NCBI RefSeq assembly: GCF_901709675.1 | Contig: NC_051098.1 | Coordinates: 8,061,000 to 8,124,999 of the forward strand | Length of the DNA: 64,000 nucleotides | Reading direction: 5' to 3' | Origin: Syngnathus acus | Taxonomy: Eukaryota > Chordata > Actinopteri > Syngnathiformes > Syngnathidae | In this document: positions 37,862 through 48,900 of the stretch, one piece after another | How the letters are laid out: each line of letters begins with the position of its first letter | Position numbering within the stretch: position 1 is the stretch's first letter | Translations under genes and position numbers: made by a program | The notes under the pieces: generated by a model | Told to the model about the DNA's origin: nothing | Database searches by the model: none | Seen by the model: only the letters and a program-made list of their open reading frames with translations

Positions 37862-38154
37862 CAGGGTTCGGTTCCGGCTCTGGCCTCTCCGTGCCTGCGT
37901 GGGAAGGCTCCGGGTACTCAGATTTCCATATTCCAAAAGCATGCATGATGCATGGAAAACTTATTGACCACTGCAAATTACCGGTAGGAGTCAGTGTGAG
38001 TGCGAATGGTTGGTTGAGGTCTTGCAGCCCCTGTGAGAATATGGATGGATGGATGGATGGATGGATGGATGGATGGATGGATGGATGGATGGATGGATGG
38101 ATGGATGGATGGATGGATGGATGGATGGATGGATGGATGGATGGATGGATGGAT
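37862..38154 (+). repeat. SINE body and tail with expanded (ATGG)~28
   Basis: 'tgcctgcgtgggaaggctcc', 'gcatgcatgatgcatgg', 'caaattaccggtaggagt' and 'gtgcgaatggttgg' are the body of the fish SINE. It ends in about 28 units of ATGG at 38,041-38,154. The same SINE insertion lies ahead of siae copy C (45,690-45,826), where the tail has only two to three units, so it predates the duplication. Confidence 0.8.
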
Positions 38155-38373
38155 GAGTAGTGTGTGTGCGCGTGTTCGTGCGTGTGCCAGTGCCTGCGTT
38201 TATACGCAATCTAATCAGTGAGTGCAGTGCCTGCGTTTATACGCAATCTAATCAGGGAGTGCCAGTGCCTGCGTTTATATGCATGTGAATCAGGAAGTAC
38301 ACTCACTTCTGTCTCGCTCACTCACTCACTTTTAGTCCATGTTACCTTTTCCAGTGTAGACCACCCGAAAATT

Positions 38374-38991
38374 ATGGGACTAAGTGTTTTGTGCTTACCA
38401 ACTTGTTACGTCGGTTTTGATTATTTGGGTATTGATTCTTCAGGTTTTTTCCCACGGTGAGTCAAAACACTTTACATTTTTGGGTTACAGTTAAGTGTGT
38501 CGTGCTCAGTAATGAATTTTACAGACTAGATTATTTCATAGGTCGCCAATGTAACTTTACGAGTGAATTCGCACTTTACGAGTGAATTGGGTGTTCTTTC
38601 ATAATTCATTCTTGGCGACTGAAGGTGTCATTTGCTTTTTCCGCACTGATCGGATTACTTTTATGCGTCATTTTCAGCGAAAATTGGTGAAGACCTAATT
38701 GCTGATTATCACGATAGAACACCACACTCTAGTTAGTCACGACACTTTTGTGTAGCTTGTTATTTTGTTTAGCTGTGCAAATGTTGTGTCAATGATCATG
38801 TGAAGCTTTCTTTCATGAGAACACGTGTCTGTCTAGATCAACCCATTGGTTTTGCCTCCTACTATGGCAACCACATGGTGCTGCAGAAGTCTCCGGAGAG
38901 AGCCATTCTGTGGGGTTACGGCAGGCCTGAGGGTGCCCAGGTCACAGTCTACTTGTCAGGACCAATGAAATACAACAGCTCACCAGTCACT
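38374..38991 (+). pseudogene. siae: siae copy A: 5' fragment (exons 1-2 only)
   Basis: This is the first of three tandem sialate O-acetylesterase copies. Exon 1 (38,374-38,456) keeps the start ATGGGACTAAG and the strong donor ACG|GTGAGT but lacks 32 bases present in copy C, including most of the hydrophobic leader, which shifts the frame. Exon 2 starts at 38,837 after 'tgtctgtctag' and encodes the family block FASYYGNHMVLQKSPERAIL and WGYGRPEGAQVTVYL. It stops matching at 38,991, before the exon 2 donor. No exons 3-10 follow; the next 745 bases are unrelated and copy B then begins. It is a dead fragment left by unequal exchange or a partial duplication. Confidence 0.85.
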
Positions 38992-39736
38992 TTTTTACCT
39001 TTTTTGGCTATGCTCCTCACGGCCAGACCTTTCCTCTTTTTTAAACAGAATTCGGATATTGGAACAAAGGAGAGCCGATCACTCGACTTGTTCAACCAAA
39101 TAGGATTTTAGACCTTTAGTCTCCTCTTTTGTTCTGAGTGGGTGAGTCTTGTTTTGTTGTTTTTTCGACTTGTAATTCTTTTTCTTGCTTATTCATTAAA
39201 TCTCTTCTTAAGCCTTAATTCGGTTATCGATTATTTCGTATTAACTATGTTGAGCATGGTTTTATATGCAGTAATTACAACTTTAAAATGTCTTTATTTC
39301 CCTATCATAGTCATTCTTTAAATCCGTTCAATTCTTTTTAAAGTGAAGACAGCTTTAATCCTTAACATCAGGAATTGTCAGATCTGGTTCGAAGTAGTTA
39401 TCTTGAGCTCAGCTAAGGCGAGGGCGCTCTAGTAAATTAACGAATCCTTGAGGTCTTAACAAAGACATCTAAAAATATCCGTAACATAACAAAAGCATCA
39501 AACAACCGAAGGGAGCCATCATTATGGCGCGGTCATTTTGACGACTTGCCTCGAATTGAGTTACTCGGCACGCGCGTCGGTTGACCTGAGAGGGATTGGC
39601 GTCATAAAGAAGTTAGATTGATTCTGTTAAAATTAATTTAACTCGGGTGGTTAGATACGGACGAGTCCCTTCACCCCGGCTTGTCGAACCCTTTGATGGG
39701 AAGCCGGTGACACGATAAAAAGTGCGCCTTTGACTG
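38992..39736. other. unassigned segment between siae copies A and B
   Basis: It matches neither neighbour. The left part is T-rich. The right part (about 39,400-39,720) is noticeably rich in CpG ('atggcgcggtc', 'cggcacgcgcgtcggttg', 'accccggcttgtcgaaccc') in an otherwise CpG-poor window. That is compatible with a young insertion such as part of a retroelement, but I see no LTR ends, no coding motif and no target duplication. Confidence 0.4.
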
Positions 39737-39861
39737 TGCGCATGTTCGTGCGTGTGCCAGTCACTGCTTTATTAGGCATGTGAATCAGGAAGTACACTCC
39801 TGTCTCTCTCACTCACTTTTAGTCCATGTTACCTTTTTCCACTGTAGACCGCTCGAAAATT

Positions 39862-42800
39862 ATGGGACTAAGCACCCCAAGATATTCTTTATTTGCAATT
39901 GTGTTTTGTACTTACCTAATTGTTATGTCGGTTTTGGTTATTGGGGTAGGGATTCTTCTGGTTTTCACCACGGTGAGTCAAAACACTACGTTTTTGGGTC
40001 ATCAACGTTAGAGTTAAGTGTGTCATGCTCAGTAAAGAACTTTACAAACTTGATTCTTTCATAGGTCGACAATGTAAATTTACGTGTGAATTCGTACTTT
40101 TATGTGTTCTTTCATACTCCATTCTTGGCGACTGAAGGTGTCATTTGCATTTTCCGCACTGATCGGATTACTTTTATGCGCCATTTTTAGCGAAAATTGG
40201 TGAAGACCTAACTTCTGATTATCACGATAGAACACCACTTTGTAGTTAGTCAGCATGACGCTTTTGTGCAGGTTGTTGTTCAACTGGAGGTTGGGCGAGG
40301 TAGCACAGTTCAAAATGGCTGTCCACGATGGCAAAATAAATCTGCAAGAAAACAAGAGCAATATGTCCTACTAGAGAGAAAATCCTACTAGAGCAATTGA
40401 TTTTCATTATTGGGATTGGTCAGTCACTTACAGGTGTGTGCTGACTTTGCTGAGGAGTCAATAAGTTCATAAGTGTGCATAGGTTGTGTCGATGATCAAG
40501 TAAAGCTTTCCTTCAAGAGAACCCATGTGTCTGTGTGTCTAGATCAAACCATTGCCTTCGCCTCCTACTATGGCAATCACATGGTGCTGCAGAAGTCTCC
40601 GGAGAGAGCCATTCTGTGGGGTTACGGCAGGCCTGAAGGTGCCCAGGTCACAGTCTACTTGTCAGGACCGATGAAATACAACAGCTCACCAGTCACTGTG
40701 CAGAATGGTAAATGTAGCTTTTTGCTGCTGTTGAGGGGAGGTTCGATACAAACATCCACAGGGCTGTGATTGGAAGAAAAATAAAGATCTAATAAACCAG
40801 ATCCTGATAGACACAAAAACACAATAACGTATACAGTATTTTCTATACATTATATGCCTGCATTTTTGTGCGTGCAATTTTCAAATATGTTTACGGGGTT
40901 AAAAATGCATTTCAATAACTAGATACTTAAAGCATATGTGAGTACCGTAATTTTCGGACTATAAGTCGCGTTTTTTTCATAGTTTGGGTGGGGGGGGGGG
41001 GGGGGGGGGCGACTTACACTCAGGAGCGACTTATATATGTTTTTTTTCACAAATTTTTACTTGATCATTAACACATCACTTACTTACAAGTATAGTTGAC
41101 CACTTCACATGTTATTTTTAGTATAGTTGATCCCTTCACATGCTTTGATATCTTTATCTTCACTATTCAAAACATGAAAAATAGAGAGAAAAAATCAAAT
41201 AAAGTAATTAACACTTTAAAGCGCCATATCCTCTGGACATGTCCTCTGTCACCAGGATGACATAAAGGACGAGAAATTTGATCGATGGATTTAATGATTT
41301 GGAGTGACACAATGGTTTGATAATATTGTTTATGTGATAGTTATTTAAAATATAGTTTATATATCGCTGTATGGGCCTGTGGAATAATTTGAACTGCGGT
41401 GCGGCACACTGCATTGTTGACAAAGGACGATCGATAAAAGACGAGAAATTGATCGATGGATTTAATGATTGGAGTGACACAAATGGTTTGATAATATTGT
41501 TGTTTATGTGATAGTTATTTAAAATATAGTTTATATATTGTTGTTTGGGCCTGTGGAATAATTTGAACTGCGGCGCGGCACACGGCATTGTTGACAAAGG
41601 ACGATCGATGGATTTAATGAATGAGTGACAGATGGTGTTATAAACGTGTTATTTATGTAATAGTTTTTTTTAAATAACTGAATGTTACGTCAGGCCCGTT
41701 CTCAGCTCCTCGTTTGTGTTTGTCACGTTAGCATACCGTATCATTTAGCCTGTTGTTGCTCGTTCATGTCTGTCTTGGTGTTGGATTTTGTCGAATAAAT
41801 TGCCCCCCAAAATGCGACTTATACTCCGGAGCGACTTATATATGTTTTTTTTCACATTTTTGGGCATTTATGGCTGGTGCGACTTATACTCCGGAGCGAC
41901 TTATAGTCCGAAATTACGGTAGTAAAAACATTTTTAGAAAAAAATGCCTTAGCGCGGAGGTCTGGAATGTATCACAGGCAATGAATGTGGGATAACCGGT
42001 AAAGCCACGGTCCACTATGACACCTGCAGGCATCTGGCGAGTCACCCTGGACCCCATCGAGGCCGGCGGTCCCTACAACGTGACTGCAACACTTCAGAAC
42101 AGTTCGGCTACTCTGATGGATGTGCTGTTTTGGCGACGTTTGGCTTTGTAGTGGCCAGAGCAACATGTACTTTGAAATGTCTAAGGTCAGCAAAATAACA
42201 AAACAAATAAGTGGCATTTCTATAGCATTTATGGCACCTCATTTTTACAAAACACATTCCAACAAATATATTTTAATGAGCGAGTGTATAGTCATCAATA
42301 AAATAATGTACTGCACTGGGAAACAGGGTACCCAGAATACAACTAAATACACAAGATTTCATCCACCATAAGAGTTAAGGGGATTTGCTGTCATATCTAT
42401 AAAACAGGATAATACAATCTGTTGAAAAACTACACGTATGGCGGTTACTGAGTGTGTCTGAGCAATTCTTTATCCGCGTGCCTTGTACCATTATACTCGG
42501 TTAGAGATTCAAAATGCTTTTTATACTTCCCATTAGATTTTCAATGCATCCAAGGAACTCGCTCTTGCGTCCAAGTACCCTCACGTGGAGACCTTTTATG
42601 GTTGCTTTGAAGATGAGTGACACAGAGTTGACTGATCTGATTGGAGTAACGCTCCCATGGTTTGTGCCTGAAGCAAGTAAGCAAGTTTTTTATTTACTTG
42701 CCGATATTATCATCCAAAGACTGCTTTTGAGAGGGCAATACGTTTCCAGGTGGTCTGTCGCAGTTCTCTGCAGTGTGTTGGCTCTTTGGACGCTACATGT

Positions 42801-44754
42801 ACAAGCACCTGAACTACTCGATAGGACTGGTGGAGACCAGTTGGGGGAACACGCCCGTCGAAGCCTGGTCATCTTTACGTGCGCTTCAGAAATGTGGACT
42901 GGACCAAAATGAAAAGTATAGGTATGGACACAGACTACTTGAGGACTGGAACCACTTTGTGCTTGGGGACCACTGGTCTAAACGGGTGCAAAAAATTTTG
43001 TCCTCAGCTCACGGACTGACAACTCTGTCCTGTGGAATGCGATGATCCACCCACTGCTTAACATGACAATCAAAGGAGCCCTCTGGTACCAAGGTAACGT
43101 GCCCGGTCAGAACCTACTCTGACTTTGCAATCAAGATGTTTGACTTTTTGTTTTTAGGTGAAAGAAATTCAAATTATCATCAAAACGAATACAACTGTTC
43201 GTTCCCTGCCATGATTGATGACTGGAGGATGGCATTTCACCTGGGCTCAGGTGGGCAGACTGCCATGGACTTTCCCTTTGGATTTGTACAGGTACTTTAA
43301 TGACCAATGTGTAACGGTTAATTGTTTGATTTAGAATGGTCCAAATCCTCAAAAGCTCAGCCTCTCACAGTATCCCTCAATGAAAGCAGACTGATAATAT
43401 TTGTGTTGAATCAAAAAAAACTTTGGAACTGCACTGATCAACAATTTTGCCAATTTTCTGACATATTACGGACAAAACCAGTAACTAGATCACAACTGCA
43501 GCATTTTCTGCCCTGTCAATCAGAAAAAATTCCTTGTTTTAAAGGGATGGATATTAAAATGTATTTTAAAAATCACATCCATCCATTTATTGCCATAACA
43601 GTCGAAAGATTCTTAAAATAATTGATAGAGCGTCATTATTATTTCTTTGGCCAGCGACAACTTTGTCATTATTTTTTTCAAGTGCCTTTTAGACAGTGAT
43701 AATCGATTTCTCTCTTATGCTAGCTGTCCACCGACAAAAAAGGCTCCACGGATGACGGCTTTCCAAACATCCGCTGGCACCAGACGGCTGACAAAGGCTT
43801 TGTCCCAAACTCTCGTCTGCAAAGGACCTTCATGGCTGTGGCTTTGGATTTGCCGGATGAAACTTCACCGTATGGCACGTAAGAAAACAGTATGGGTGTA
43901 TTCTTAAGTGACTCACACAGAGTAAATTAGCGGTGTGACGATTCATTGATAACTAATCAATTATCAAATAAAGCGATAATTATTTTGAGACTCAAATAAT
44001 CATTTGGGATTGAAATGAGCACTTTTTTTTTTTAAATTGCTCCATCAAATAGTCAACAAAATAATTGCAGGATTATTCAATTATCATTTACAGTATTTCA
44101 CACACCGTATGCATGCGTGCAGAATCCACCCTCGTGATAAGCAAGACGTAGCATACAGACTGACACTCGGCGCACGAGCGGTGGCCTACAATGAAAAGGA
44201 TGTGGTCTTCCTTGGACCTTTCCCTAAAAAAATACTGTCCACTCCGATGTATGTCAACATTACCTACGACCAGGCAGTCGCTGTCAAGTCATCAAAAGAC
44301 ATCTTTGAGGTAATAAACATTGACACGGCCGGGCTTACATTGACCTTACTGTTTAGAAAACCTGCAGCAGCCTAAGGCTAGTGATTCCCAGCACTGCCCT
44401 AAACAATGTATTTATAATTTGATAAATTGGCTCAAACAAGTGAGTTATTTCTCATATAAACTGTGTTTTTCCTCCAAGATTTGCTGCTCACAGTCACACG
44501 GCCCATGTGGGCCCAAGTCCCAGTGGGTTCCGGCTCCCATCGTCCAATGGGCTTCCACCAGCATCCAGATAGCAGCCAATGTCTGCAATGTAGCAGCGCT
44601 ACGATATGCGTGGAAAGACCAGCCATGTGATTTCAAAGCATGTCCCGTTTACGGCGCAATAACCGCATTACCTGCACCCCCGTTCATTTTCGATTGCTAT
44701 CAAGTTAATACCTCTGGCACAGTGGTTCTTAACCTGGGTTCGATCGAACCCTAG
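39862..44754 (+). pseudogene. siae: siae copy B: sialate O-acetylesterase, full exon set, damaged
   Basis: Family role: removes O-acetyl esters from sialic acids (lysosomal/secreted). Exons: 39,862-39,972; 40,543-40,707; 42,030-42,185; 42,537-42,676; 42,750-42,985; 43,015-43,093; 43,158-43,291; 43,724-43,878; 44,123-44,309; 44,479-44,754. Family blocks are clear: FASYYGNHMVLQKSPERAIL, CSGQSNM (nucleophile Ser block, exon 3), AVCWLFGRYMYKHL, SVLWNAMIHPLLNMTIKGAL, IRWHQTADKGFVPNSRL, IHPRDKQDVAYRLTLGARA, LPAPPF. Lesions relative to copy C: exon 1 lacks one T and ends in the wrong phase; exon 3 has one extra T (42,128-42,131); exon 4 has one extra G (42,587-42,588); the exon 6 acceptor reads cgg, not cag; SWGGTP is SWGNTP; a hAT element replaces the C-terminal tail. 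Exons 5 and 7-9 are open. PolyA signal AATAAA lies at 45,376. Probably a pseudogene unless single-base indels are assembly errors. Confidence 0.85.
40945..41919. mobile_element. TA-flanked MITE in siae-B intron 2 (CGACTT subtype)
   Basis: The 975-base element starts CCGTAATTTTCGGACTATAAG, ends CTTATAGTCCGAAATTACGG, and is flanked by TA on both sides (40,943-44; 41,920-21). Copy C has the empty site: 'gtgagtggtaaaaac' against 'gtgag-TA-element-TA-gtaaaaac'. Inside are a G20 run (40,990-41,009) and an internal tandem duplication of roughly 180 bases at about 41,265-41,620 (the string 'gggcctgtggaataatttga' occurs twice). It inserted after the B/C duplication. The same subtype starts at 63,870. 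Confidence 0.88.
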
Positions 44755-45159
44755 AGGTTCGGTGAGTCGATCTCAGGAGTTCGGCAGAGCCTCCACTGCG
44801 GAGGTCCGAACACACCTAATTTATAAATTTGTGATAAAGCATATCTGAACTGGTCTCGCAAAGGCCAAAGCAGAAGTCACACTGATTTGCAGATATGTCA
44901 TTTGTTGTGAGTTCATGCATTGTGTTGGTTTTGTTCTTTGAATAAGGTGATGTTTATGCATGGCTCATTTTGTGCACCAGTAATAAACATTGATGTCTTG
45001 AATTTGAAAAAAAATCATTTGTGCACCAGTAAAAAACATCTATGTCTTCAATTTGGAAAAAATAATTTTATTTTTCACTAGAGAGGTGTTCGGTGAATGC
45101 GCGTATGAAACTAGTGGGGTTCAGTACCTCCAACAAGGTTAAGAACCACTGCTCTGGCA
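44712..45159. mobile_element. hAT MITE inserted in last exon of siae copy B
   Basis: The element spans 44,720-45,151, with ends CAGTGGTTCTTAACC and GGTTAAGAACCACTG. CTCTGGCA lies on both sides (44,712-44,719 and 45,152-45,159), a perfect 8-bp target duplication. Copy C carries the empty site at about 50,145-50,165, so the insertion postdates the duplication. An internal 'catttgtgcaccagtaa..aacat' segment is duplicated at about 44,973-45,060. Confidence 0.95.
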
Positions 45160-45375
45160 TCACAACAGATAACAAGCAATCTTTTTGGAAAGATGTTTTA
45201 TAAATCCCTATAAATTAGCTGCTGTGGTGTACGGTGTACTATGCATAAAATTCTGATGCCATTTTTGAAAAACACTGTCAATGATATCCATGACCCTAAG
45301 ACTGGATAAGGTCCATGTTTTTATTTAAACAAACACTTTCCCATTCAAGTCACTGTCATTTACACAATTTGAACA

Positions 45376-45381
45376 AATAAA
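45376..45381 (+). promoter_or_regulatory. polyA signal, siae copy B
   Basis: AATAAA in 'gaacaaataaaaggtc', at the same place as the signal in copy C (50,370). Because of the hAT insertion it is now about 620 bases past the stop codon, against about 170 in copy C. Confidence 0.5.
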
Positions 45382-45461
45382 AGGTCAACATTGAGCTACT
45401 GGTTTCTATTCACAAAAATAAACGATCAATGTTTTCTGCATTTGTCATCCTTGTCTTGTTC

Positions 45462-45689
45462 AAAAAGTCTTTTTTCAAACTTGAGTCAAAAAGTCTATTT
45501 TCAAACTTGAGTTTTGAAAAAGGGGGTCGTCTTACAATCAGGGTCGTCTTATATTCGGGCCAATACGGTACCTGTTTTGTGAGGTGTCGGACAAACTTTA
45601 CCGGGGGGTGACGTCAGTGCCTCCCCAGTCATGAACCTCACCGCACATCACTGTGCTGTAGATAGTTTAGGAAGAACCCTACATTATGT
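45462..45689. other. junction between siae copies B and C, with MITE remnant
   Basis: Homology between copies B and C ends at 45,461 ('catccttgtcttgt'; the matching point after copy C is about 50,454). Next comes a twice-repeated 'caaaaagtct.ttttcaaacttgag', then 'gggtcgtcttatattcgggccaatacggta' ending near 45,571, which looks like the end of another TA-type MITE. Unique DNA follows, to the SINE at 45,690. Confidence 0.6.
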
Positions 45690-45826
45690 GGTTTCCATAA
45701 TCCGAAAGCATGCATGATGCATGGAAGGCCGATTGACCGCTGCAAATTACCGGTAGGAGTGAGTCTGAGTGCGAATTGTTGGTTGCGCTCTTGCAGCCCC
45801 CATGAGAATGTGGATGGATGGATAAG
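45690..45826 (+). repeat. SINE body ahead of siae copy C
   Basis: The sequence is the same SINE as at 37,862-38,154 ('gcatgcatgatgcatgg', 'caaattaccggtaggagt', 'gtgcgaattgttgg'), here with a tail of only two to three ATGG units. It marks the left end of the duplicated unit. Confidence 0.75.
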
Positions 45827-45976
45827 TAGTGTGTGTGCGCATGTTCGTGCGTGTGCCAGTCCCTGCTTTTTTAGGCATGTGAATCGGGAAGTACACTCCT
45901 GTCTCTCTCTTTCACTTTCTCTCTCACTCACTTTTAGTCCATGTTACCTTTTTCCACTGTAGACCGCTCGAAAATT

Positions 45977-48900
45977 ATGGGACTAAGCACCCCAAGATAT
46001 TCTTCTTTATTTGCAATTGTGTTTTGTGCTTACCTGCTTGTTACGTCGGTTTTGGTTATTTGGGTATTGATTCTTCAGGTTTTTCACCACGGTGAGTCAA
46101 AACACTCCGTTTTGGGGTCATCAACGTTAGAGTTAAGTGTGTCATGCTCAGTAAAGAACTTTACTAACTTGATTCTTTCATAGGTCGGCAATGTAAATTT
46201 ACGTGTGAATTCGTGCTTTGGGTGTTCTTTCGTAATCCATTCTTGGCGACTGAAGGTGTCATTTGCATTTTCCGCACTGATCGGACTACTTGTATGCGCC
46301 ATTTTTAGCGAAAATTGGTGAAGACCTAACTTCTGATTATCACGATAGAACACCACATTGTAGTTAGTCAGCATGACGCTTTTGTGCAGGTTGTTGTTTT
46401 GTTCAGCTGGAGGTTGGGCGAGGTAGCACAGTTCAAAATGGCTGTCCACGATGGCAAAATAAACAAATCTGCAAGAAAACAAGAGCAATATGTCAAGAAA
46501 ATCCTACTAGAGCAATTGATTTTCATTATTGGGATTAGTCACTTACAGGTGTGTGCTGACTTTGCTGAGGAGTCAATAAGTTCATACGTGTGCATAGGTT
46601 GTGTCGATGATCAAGTAAAGCTTTCCTTCAAGAGAACCCATGTGTCTGTGTGTTTAGAGCAACCCATTGCCTTTGCCTCCTACTATGACAATCACATGGT
46701 GCTGCAGAAGTCTCCGGAGAGAGCCATTCTGTGGGGTTACGGCAGGCCTGAAGGTGCCCAGGTCACAGTCTACTTGTCAGGACCGATGAAATACAACAGC
46801 TCACCAGTCACTGTGCAGAATGGTAAATGTAGCTTTTTGCTGCTGTTGAGGGGAGGTTCGATACAAACATCCACAGGGCTGTGATTGGAAGAAAAATAAA
46901 GATCTAATAAACCTGATCCTGATAGACACAAAAACATGCAGTATGCAAATCGCTTGAAACTATTTATTCTTTTATTTTTGAGCCAACCCCTGCAGACACA
47001 AATGAATAAGGAATTTACAATTTCTGTTTCTGACTTTGCAGGCTCCATTTTAATATTTTTTTTACGAGGCGCACAGGAGCTTAAATAATGCTCATTCTTG
47101 CTGTTTGCTTTGTGATTGAGCAGCAGCGCCAGTGGTTCGGCTGGGAGAAAAACAGCAGGCTCGGGAGAAAATTGATTCTTGGGGATTTGTGAACTCGCAA
47201 ATACCAATGATAAGAGAGACACAATAACTTATACAGTATTTTCTATGGAATATATGCCTGCATTTTTGTGCGTGCGATTTTCAAATATTTTTACGGAGTA
47301 AAAAATACATTACAATAACTAGATGCTTAAAGCACTTGTGAGTGGTAAAAACATTTTTATAAAAAATGCCTTAGCGCGTGGGTCTGGAATGTATCACATG
47401 CAATGAATGTGGGATAACCGGTAAAGCCACGGTCCACTATGACACCTGCAGGCATCTGGCGAGTCACCCTGGACCCCATCGAGGCCGGCGGTCCCTACAA
47501 CGTGACTGCAACACTTCAGAACAGTTCGGCTACTCTGATGGATGTGCTGTTTGGCGACGTTTGGCTTTGTAGTGGCCAGAGCAACATGTACTTTGAAATG
47601 TCTAAGGTCAGCAAAATAACAAAACAAATAAGTGGCATTTCTATAGCATTTATGGCACCTCATTTTTACAAACACATTCCAACAAATATATTTTAATGAG
47701 CGAGTGTAATAGTAATCAATAAAATAATGTACTGCACTGGAAAACAGGGTACCCAGAATACAACTAAAATACACAAGATTTCATCCACCATAAGAGTTAA
47801 GGGGATTTGCTGTCATATCTATAAAACAGGATAATACAATCTGTTGAAAAACTACAAGTATGGCGGTAACTGAGTGTGTCTGAGCAAATTCTTTATCCGC
47901 GTGCCTTGTACCATTATACTCGGTTAGAGATTTAAAATGCTTTTTTACTTCCCATTAGATTTTCAATGCATCCAAGGAACTCGCTCTTGCGTCCAAGTAC
48001 CCTCACGTGAGACCTTTTATGGTTGCTTTGAAGATGAGTGACACAGAGTTGACTGATCTGATTGGAGTAACGCTCCCATGGTTTGTGCCTGAAGCAAGTA
48101 AGCAAATTTTTTTGTTTGTCGATATTATGATCCAAATACTGCTATTGAGAAGGTAATACATTTCCAGGTGGTCTGTCTCAGTTCTCTGCAGTGTGTTGGC
48201 TCTTTGGACGCTACATGTACAAGCACCTGAACTACCCGATAGGACTGGTGGAGACCAGTTGGGGGGGCACGCCCGTCGAAGCCTGGTCATCTTTACGTGC
48301 TCTTCAGAAATGTGGACTGGACCAAAATGAAAAGTATAGTTATGGACTACTTGAGGACTGGAACCACTTTGTGCTTGGCGACCACTGATCTAAACAGGTG
48401 TAAATATCTTTGGTCTCAGTTCACAGACTGACAACTCTGTCCTGTGGAATGCGATGATCCACCCACTGCTTAACATGACAATCAAAGGAGCCCTCTGGTA
48501 CCAAGGTAACGTGCATGGTCAGAACCTACTCTGAATTTGCAATCAAGAAGATATTTGACTTTTTGTTTTTAGGTGAAAGAAATTCGAATTATCATCAAAA
48601 CGAATACAACTGTTCGTTCCCTGCCATGATTGATGACTGGAGGGGCATTTCACCTGGGCTCAGGTGGGCGACTGCCATGGACTTTCCCTTTGATTTGTAC
48701 AGGTACTTTAATGACCAATGTGTAACGGTTAATTGTTTGATTTAAAATGGTCCAAATCCTCAAAAGCTCAGCCTCTCACAGTATCCCTCAATGAAAGCAG
48801 ACTGATAATATTTGTGTTGAATCAAAAAAAAAAAAACATTTGCAACATTTGTTTTTACTTTGGAGCTGCACTGATGAACAATTTTGCCAATTTTCTGACA

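Noticed and set aside
37991-38221. Open frames reading Met-Asp-Gly-Trp or His-Pro-Ser-Ile repeats
   Set aside because: Translation of the (ATGG)n SINE tail on either strand.
47394-47774. Minus-strand frames opposite siae exon 3 (and the equivalent in copy B)
   Set aside because: Antisense shadow of a conserved coding exon.
48386-48388. TGA as a selenocysteine codon in siae copy C
   Set aside because: The partner copy has TGG (Trp) here, SIAE proteins are not known selenoproteins, and no SECIS-like element was noticed in the 3' region.
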